Of a DNA stretch of 64,000 nucleotides, positions 58,266-64,000 are shown one piece after another. Positions within the stretch are counted from its first letter, which is position 1, and each line of letters begins with the position of its first letter. Below the pieces are notes generated by a model, which saw nothing but the letters and a program-made list of their open reading frames with translations, ran no database searches and had not been told where the DNA came from. A program made the position numbers and the translations under genes. Where the stretch lies: positions 1,922,001 through 1,986,000 of the forward strand of contig NZ_CP119862.1 in the NCBI RefSeq assembly GCF_029338175.1, in the 5' to 3' direction. The stretch comes from Citrobacter enshiensis (GTDB lineage Bacteria; Pseudomonadota; Gammaproteobacteria; Enterobacterales; Enterobacteriaceae).

Positions 58266-58815
58266 ATGCAATTTAATATTCCTACATTGCTCACGCTGTT
58301 TCGCGTCATACTGATTCCCTTCTTTGTACTGGCGTTTTATCTGCCATTCAGTTGGGCACCGTGTTGTGTGTGCGCTCATCTTCTGTATTGCAGCCGTAAC
58401 TGACTGGTTCGATGGTTATCTGGCGCGTCGCTGGAATCAGAGCACCCGCTTTGGCGCGTTTCTTGACCCCGTGGCGGATAAAGTGCTGGTCGCTATCGCA
58501 ATGGTCCTGGTGACAGAACACTACCATAGCTGGTGGGTGACGTTACCAGCCGCAACGATGATCGCCCGTGAAATTATTATCTCCGCATTGCGCGAATGGA
58601 TGGCGGAACTCGGTAAACGCAGCAGCGTGGCCGTCTCCTGGATCGGGAAAGTCAAAACGACTTCACAAATGGCGGCTCTGGCATGGTTGTTATGGCGTCC
58701 AAACATTTGGGTAGAGTATGCCGGGATCGCGTTATTCTTTGTCGCAGCCATACTGACGCTGTGGTCGATGCTGCAATATTTGAGCGCTGCACGCGGGGAT
58801 TTGCTTGATCAGTGA
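58266..58815 (+). CDS. pgsA: Phosphatidylglycerophosphate synthase
   Basis: 182 residues: [20 protein letters not shown], then the CDP-alcohol phosphotransferase motif in [20 protein letters not shown] and [17 protein letters not shown] (D-x-x-D-G..AR...G...D...D). An indel near 58357 breaks the frame. The gene is essential in ordinary strains, so this break is best explained as a sequence error. Confidence 0.96.
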
Positions 58816-58865
58816 TCGTTTCGCCGCAAATTTCAGCAAACGATCGCGAGTGACGAAAAATATCG

Positions 58866-58893
58866 TTGACTCAGTGCGTCAGGTAAGTAGAAT
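58866..58893 (+). promoter_or_regulatory. Sigma-70 promoter of the glyW-cysT-leuZ operon
   Basis: TTGACT, a 16-base spacer and TAGAAT, about 74 bases before the first tRNA. Confidence 0.75.
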
Positions 58894-58966
58894 GCAACGC
58901 ATCGAACGGCAGCACAGATTGCCAGACGATAACAAAATCAAGTGATTAACAAAGTTACTTGGTGAT

Positions 58967-59042
<76 letters not shown>

Positions 59043-59094
59043 ATTTAAAGACATCGGCAATTGCGGGTGTCTGGCTGAAAAGCCTGAAGAATTT

Positions 59095-59169
59095 GGCGCG
59101 TTAGCAAAGCGGTTATGTAGCGGATTGCAAATCCGTCTAGTCCGGTTCGACTCCGGGAACGCGCCTCCA
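59095..59169 (+). tRNA. cysT: tRNA-Cys (GCA)
   Basis: 75 bases with encoded CCA; begins GGCGCGTTAGCAAAGCGG, anticodon loop TTGCAAA. Second of the tRNA operon. Confidence 0.97.
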
Positions 59170-59180
59170 CTTTCTTCCGA

Positions 59181-59267
59181 GCCCGGATGGTGGAATCGGT
59201 AGACACAAGGGATTTAAAATCCCTCGGCGTACGCGCTGTGCGAGTTCAAGTCTCGCTCCGGGCACCA
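59181..59267 (+). tRNA. leuZ: tRNA-Leu (UAA)
   Basis: 87 bases with a long variable arm and encoded CCA; begins GCCCGGATGGTGGAATCGG, anticodon loop TTTAAAA. Third of the operon. Accessory genes follow directly. Confidence 0.98.
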
Positions 59268-59308
59268 TGGGAAAGACAAGTATAATCAAAGCAATAAGCA
59301 GTGTCGTG

Positions 59309-59332
59309 AAACCACCTACGGGTGGTTTTTTT
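59309..59332 (+). terminator. tRNA operon terminator
   Basis: AAACCACC TACG GGTGGTTTTTTT hairpin and T run, 41 bases after leuZ. Confidence 0.9.
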
Positions 59333-59450
59333 GTGCCTGAAATTCACCTTTCACAGCAGCCTTCCCTGGCATCATTATTCCTGTATATCAATGATTACCT
59401 TAACGTAATCAGTTTCGGTGCCCGCTTGCATCTCATTGAGCGAGCGCCGG

Positions 59451-61517
59451 TTAAAAGCCTCTCAGGTCGTCTACGGGCATGTTCAGGCTGTTCTTTTCAA
59501 CGATTCGTTGCAGTGTCAGGTTGAGAACTTCGATATTGTTGTCGAAACTGCCGTGCGAAGCATCAATCATGACTTTCGGACTGGTGGGCACCTTGTCAGC
59601 CTCAATCACATTCGTACGTCCGCTCCTTTCCAGTCCAGCCTCAACGACTGCACGGTGCCAGTTGCGCAGTGCTTCGCCCGTGCTCGACGAACCGTCCCAG
59701 CCTTTGTAGTTTTTGTCGCGTATATTTCCCATTCCCAGCAGCGGTGTGCGCTGGTCGCCTTCCAGGGCATTTGAAACGAAGTACAGTAGCGACTTGCGAT
59801 AAATTGCCGCCACATTGTCGTCGCGCTCATTGCGATCGGAGAGAAGGTGCAAATACATACGTTTCATCAGCGATGCATGCGGTGCATAGTGGCGGTTGGC
59901 AGAATTGCACCGGTACATGCCGGCGCATAGAGGGTGCACTGATTTCAGTTGCTCGCCCAGACCACGTGCCGACAACAGATCGACGAAATGACCGAGGATG
60001 ATGCTGCCCGCCGAGTGACCGATGATGTGGAGTTCCAGGGCGTTGCCCCAGGTCGCAGCAAGCGTTTGCAGTGCTGTCACCAGCAGGTCGCCTGCGCGGC
60101 CCGAGAAGCAGCTAAATTCTGCGTTCTCCTTCATCTCGCTCCAGACGGGTTTGGCGACCGGCCTACCTATGGTCTGCTCAAGTAGCATGTCGGAGGCATC
60201 GGTCAACGCCTCGCGAATTCCCCCTGCTCGCGACGGTTCACGACGGAAGGTGGTCGGAGAAAATGTCGCCAATAGATTCCAGAATCCCTGTTTTCCACAC
60301 GAGGAATAACGGGTAGCAGTCGTTGCCAACGAAGTAGCGTCCCATCGCCCGCGCCCGCTCAATGGAACCGGCTTCGTCGTTGAGCCCACCATGAGCATAG
60401 ATAACCAGACGCTTGGTTTCCGTGTTATGGGTTCGGAACCAGCGATCGGGCAACACGCAACCCTGATACATCAGCGTGCGCGTCATCTCGTCTTGTGTGA
60501 GGTAGCGAGTCACACGTCCATTGTTGCCTATTACAATGCTGTGCTCGTAAGCGGTCGTTTCATCCCACCACAGCTCTTTATTGGCCATTCCTGCAAGCGT
60601 GGCAGAGGACCGCTTGCCAGTGGCGAGTTGCCCTGGCACCACACCGGGTACGCCCAGCGCGGCAACCCAGGCATCCATCGCATTGGTCAGCCAGTCGGCA
60701 TAACTCAGCACCGCGAAACCACCGCAACCCCAGTTTTCTCCCCAGGAGTTTTGCACGATAAAGCCATCGCGGTTGAACCCCACCAGTGCAAAGGCATGAC
60801 CATCGGTTTTTGAGGGCTTGCCGTTGAAGGCGATGATGGGAAAGTGAGGCATGATCCGTGAGTGGCTTTTTCACTTCCGCACTGTCTGCCAGCCTTCGTG
60901 CGTGAAGGCGGAAACGTAGATCGCACCGACTTCATGGATAGCGGCCTGCATGTCCGTGATGCTTTTGATGTCTATGCGATAGTAGACACCCAGTGTCGTA
61001 TTGGCTGAGCGCTCCGCGTAGCCGTACTTGGGTGGCTCGTTCTCCTGCGCCTGATAGGGCCAGTCAGGCTCCAGACACACGCCGTGGTGAAACCAACCTT
61101 TGAGCGCGCCACGGCAGCTCGAGCCGTCGTAATCCTCACCTGCATATTCGTCGTATCGCCGGGCAAAGTTGTAAAGCATGCGGGGGGCTCACTGAATCGG
61201 AGCGCCGTTGGAAAACCAGCTTTGCGCCAGCGTAGATAATTCACGACACAGGCCAGGCCAAAGCCCGTACAGGCTCCCTCCTGACCCTGATCGAGGATCA
61301 GTTTCGCCTTTGTGTAGACGGTCAGTCGCGTTGCGATGTCCGCATCGCTCGGAAACAGATCCGGTAAACTCACCGGTGGCGGTGTGTAGGTACGATCGCG
61401 CAGATCAACCGGATCCTTTGACGCATTGAGTACGGGTCCCGAGTCGAGTGCGGAGACGGGGATCGCCGCCGTGGCGCTCTTGCGCTTGCCCGCTTTCGGA
61501 GGCTCGCTACTCGTCAT
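59451..61517 (-). CDS. Papain-like C1 peptidase fused to an alpha/beta hydrolase
   Basis: About 690 residues when three indels are bridged (near 61195, 60860 and 60245). The start at 61517 follows GGAAGG. The peptidase half has the three papain residues in order: Cys83 in DQGQEGACTGFGLACVVNYL (about 61270), His in KTDGHAFALVGFN (about 60798) and Asn in IVQNSWGENWGCGGFAVLSY (about 60750). After a linker an alpha/beta hydrolase begins with RLVIYAHGGLNDEAGS; the nucleophile elbow is IIGHSAGSIILG (Ser near 60013) and a late His sits in DASHGSFDNN. There is no signal peptide. The two catalytic domains are both complete in motif terms. Last gene of a minus-strand cluster with the lysozyme-like protein (23-bp gap). 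Target unknown. Confidence 0.8.
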
Positions 61518-61540
61518 CACCTTCCTGGTCTCGCCGGCGT

Positions 61541-62368
61541 TTAGGCATGACGGCTGGCATGGCAGCCCGCAAGCGTGAAAACGCTTTTGAAGCGATCCAA
61601 TCCGTGCGAGCCGCCATTCACCAGCCTGCGCGCCTTCCTGTAGGTCCGGTGGCGTGGCTGTCAGTGCGGTCGTTAACTCCTTTTTGCGATCGGCGAGGAA
61701 CAAGGCCAACAATACGGCCGCCACCTCGGGCGCATTGGCGAGGTCAGGGGAGGCGGTAATGTCCACACCAATGCGGGGAGCGTATTCTTCGTAGTTCGCG
61801 CGCCCGGTGAGCTGCACGAAACCGCGTCCGCGAAACCTGGCGCCATCTCCCGGTTTGATATTGCCAAGACTCTTACCTGGTTTTGTCCCTGCGTCGTAGG
61901 CGCTGAATGCCGGTAACCCTGGCGTGGTGTTGAACTGCGAGGGGTATTCGGAAATAGGGACGAAGCCTTCGGTTTCCGCACGTATGGTCCCCAGCGCTGC
62001 GAGAATTAACGGGGCCGTCGTGAGTCCTTCACTGGTGAGCGCTGCTGTCACATACGGCAGATACCGCAACACGTTGGATGGCTTGGTGGCCGGGAACAAG
62101 TTTTGCACATCATCTGCCCGCAGGCCCGAGGGAGGGAGCGTTTATCAGACCCAGCAGGCCTCTGGCAGTAGGGGCCAACAATACCATCGGCAAGGATACC
62201 GATATTCGACTGCCAGTGGCGAACTGCGGCCACAAGCGTCTCATCGAACAGGTCATTCTTCGCCTGCAGGTCGAACATTTGTGCATCCGACCCCAATGTC
62301 GCAGCCAGACACTTGCGGAGTTGAACAACTTCCGGCCCGGATGAGTCTTGCAACAGCAATTTAACCAT
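61541..62368 (-). CDS. Peptidoglycan-binding GH19 lysozyme/chitinase-like protein
   Basis: About 275 residues, start at 62368 after GAGGGG. Residues 1-75 form a PG_binding_1 domain (MVKLLLQDSSGPEVVQLRKC, DETLVAAVRHWQSNIGILAD, GIVGP). The rest is GH19-like: LAALGTIRAETEGFVPISEY with the likely catalytic Glu, DGARFRGRGFVQLTGRANYE, ANAPEVAAVLLALFLADRKK and the end RRLVNGGSHGLDRFKSVFTL. Indels near 62160, 62110 and 61630 break the frame. It has no signal peptide. Such proteins cut peptidoglycan and occur as phage endolysins or type VI cargo effectors; which applies here is not shown. Confidence 0.82.
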
Positions 62369-62487
62369 GACTTTCCCCTCAAGTAAAGTGAGTACTTTGC
62401 GTCGATATCAAGGTCGTGGAACCGTGATGTTGATATCGACTGTAGTGCAGCGCATCACTTTCAGCCAAATGACGTTAAATGCTGACG

Positions 62488-63311
62488 TCAATTGACGCTG
62501 GTCCAGACTTCAAGAACACCCGGTGAAACTCTGGCGGTATATCCATCGACAAAGGCGACACTCAGCTTAATGAAGCCTGGCCATTCCGCCGTTGCGTTGT
62601 ACTCTGTGGCTAATTGTTTGGCGAGCTCCGCATCTTCTTTATGAAAATAACGTACCTGATTGATTCCTACGGCCTGGGCTGTACGTTCACGCTCCTGCGC
62701 GCGGCCTCCGGAATATTCCAGTGACGCTTTTCAAGCGCTGTTGAAACGTCTATTACCGCCTGTCGTGCTAGTGTCCCGGCAAATTGGACAGATACTGTAT
62801 TGCGCGAATCCGGAAAAGGAAGGTTCTGTTTATTGCTGTTTTGCTCTTCTTTCCTGGGAGCTTCCACTATTGTTGTCGGGATGGATTTACCCAATGGACA
62901 TCCCTGAGACCAGGGCTCGACAAAACATTTCGCCTCGACCACAAATACGGCGGGGGTGCGGAGCAGTGCCTGCATCCAGAACAGAGAAACCGTGATCAGT
63001 AAAAGGGTTGTGACATACCAAAGGATGATGCGGGGAAGGATACTGCCATCGAGGACTTTAAAAAAAATAACGATACCTGCAGCCAAAATTAAAAATATGA
63101 TTAAAGAGTAAGTGAGCTCAGAGAAACTCATTTCACTTATCTTGCCATAAGAACCCGTAATCCAGGTAAAACTTAAGAGCAAAAGAAGAAAGACCGAAAT
63201 CACCAGTCCCAATCGTGCGTCCTGGTGTTGAATATTAGTGAGTAGCCATTTAACAGGGGGGATACCGAAGCGCAAATTGTGTTGATCGGTGTTATCTGAT
63301 TTATCCGTCAT
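62488..63311 (-). CDS. Three-TM membrane protein with C-terminal soluble domain
   Basis: About 274 residues, start at 63311. Three membrane segments (LGLVISVFLLLLLSFTWITG near 34-53, LTYSLIIFLILAAGIVIFF near 67-85, ILWYVTTLLLITVSLFW near 95-111) precede a soluble part with a Cys pair (CFVEPWSQGC). The last domain (VSVQFAGTLARQAVIDVSTA, NQVRYFHKEDAELAKQLATE, then GVLEVWTSVN) resembles domains of the LytR_C/SPOR kind; I am unsure. An indel near 62690 shifts the tail, stop at 62488. First gene of the cluster with the lysozyme-like and peptidase genes. It could be an immunity or partner protein, but nothing proves it. Confidence 0.7.
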
Positions 63312-63707
63312 GTTTTTTATCTCTCAGTAAAATCAAATGTTGTTAATCATTTTGATAGATAAAAAACGTCTGAAAGGTAAGTGTGGCGTATGGTTTATTA
63401 TTTTAATATCAACCATATTGATTATGGATGAACCTGGCAGCACGTTTGGATGCAGGTATTTGCGAATTGTTTAAAAATATAAAACAGTTGCAGGTGTGAG
63501 TATATCCGTGATGATAAACACCTAATGCGTGATTTGCATTGCTAATAGCATGTCGAAATAAAAAGACTATTACTTTTATATTTGGGCGCTCAACAGCGAA
63601 TCGCCACGGATACTCCAGACATTTCAGATTGGCCTATGATGATGATCATGACCCGGTAGACGATGCTACCGGGTATTACTGTCTGTTTCTGACACTCAGC
63701 TATCGGT
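63312..63707. other. Intergenic region upstream of the hydrolase cluster
   Basis: 396 bp, A/T-rich toward 63340-63500. It holds the presumed promoter of the three-gene minus cluster. A CCCGGTAG/CTACCGGG hairpin at 63653-63671 lies after the transporter stop and may be its terminator. No gene supported. Confidence 0.5.
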
Positions 63708-64000
63708 TTAAACGGTCCCCCAGTTAATCGCCACGCCAATCAGCAGCATGATGACGCAAATGACAAACCAGATGGCGATCACCGGTGCCACAAAGCGCAA
63801 CCATTTGCCATAAGGCACACCGGCAGTGGCTAATACTGCCATCAGAACACCGGAGGTTGGGTTCATACAGTTAACAATACCTTCGCCGAGCAAGACCGCC
63901 TGGACCATCACTTGACGCGTCAGACCAAGGTTATCGCCAAGCGGGGAGAAGATCGGGATCAACAGTGCTGATTCGCCGGAACCCGAAGATATCCCGAAAT
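63708..64000 (-). CDS. YfcC-family transporter, C-terminal part (runs off window)
   Basis: The last 97 codons of a membrane transporter whose start lies right of the window. [20 protein letters not shown], then [20 protein letters not shown] and the final membrane helix [20 protein letters not shown]. The S-S-G-S-G-E-S and N-P-T-S-G motifs are typical of the YfcC/DcuC-like C4-dicarboxylate and basic amino-acid antiporter superfamily. Substrate not deducible from this part. Confidence 0.8.
   Translation of the reverse strand, partial: FGISSGSGESALLIPIFSPLGDNLGLTRQVMVQAVLLGEGIVNCMNPTSGVLMAVLATAGVPYGKWLRFVAPVIAIWFVICVIMLLIGVAINWGTV

Noticed and set aside
63539..63727. 62-codon plus-strand frame at the right end
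   Set aside because: Overlaps the transporter end and a hairpin, with no supporting start signal.

Overview
The window is chromosomal DNA of an enterobacterium close to Citrobacter and Salmonella; Citrobacter is my best guess. Gene order, read reversed relative to the usual E. coli map, follows the conserved block amn / nac-cbl / tRNA-Asn / mtfA / serU / yedS-type porin / dcm-vsr / yedA / yedI / dgcQ / dsrA / rcsA / fliR to fliE / yedEF / amyA / fliTSD / fliC / fliAZ / tcyJ-dcyD-tcyLN / sdiA / uvrY-uvrC / pgsA / glyW-cysT-leuZ. FliT, the OmpS1-type porin and a secreted C69 dipeptidase resemble Salmonella and Citrobacter versions more than E. coli ones.

The sequence carries many single- or two-base indels. 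They split a large share of the conserved genes, including the normally essential pgsA and most flagellar genes, and even damage the acceptor stem of tRNA-Ser. Correct protein usually resumes in another frame within a few codons. I therefore read these as assembly or sequencing errors, give each gene its full span, and reserve 'pseudogene' for true remnants (the IS903-like copy and the phage fragments beside serU).

Layout. 1-5984: right part of a genomic island, with a frameshifted inverse autotransporter adhesin, an IS903-like remnant and a Crp/IprA-type regulator, closed by a 17-base tRNA-Asn attachment repeat at 5968-5984. 6034-10953: Xaa-Pro aminopeptidase, amn and a C69 dipeptidase. 11447-13934: nac and cbl between two tRNA-Asn genes, nac having a sigma-54 type promoter. 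14035-16542: mtfA, serU and a phage scar. 16748-27993: porin, a small membrane protein, yedJ, dcm, vsr, yedA, yedI, yodC, dgcQ, yedP, the sRNA dsrA, yodD, dsrB and rcsA. 28282-39441: flagellar export, switch and basal-body genes (fliR to fliF on minus, fliE on plus). 39953-41381: a two-gene insert encoding a CmoA-like carboxy-SAM synthase paralogue and an ICMT-type membrane methyltransferase. 41429-49960: yedF-yedE, yedD, amyA, fliT-fliS-fliD, fliC and fliA. 50020-53996: fliZ and the cystine uptake/D-cysteine cluster. 54230-59267: sdiA, yecF, uvrY-uvrC, pgsA and three tRNAs. 59451-63311: an accessory minus-strand cluster encoding a three-TM protein, a PG-binding/GH19 lysozyme-like protein and a papain-like peptidase fused to an alpha/beta hydrolase. 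63708-64000: the end of a YfcC-type transporter.

The least ordinary elements are the CmoA-like/ICMT-like pair inside the flagellar region, and the peptidase-hydrolase/lysozyme cluster next to leuZ. Neither matches a system I can name.
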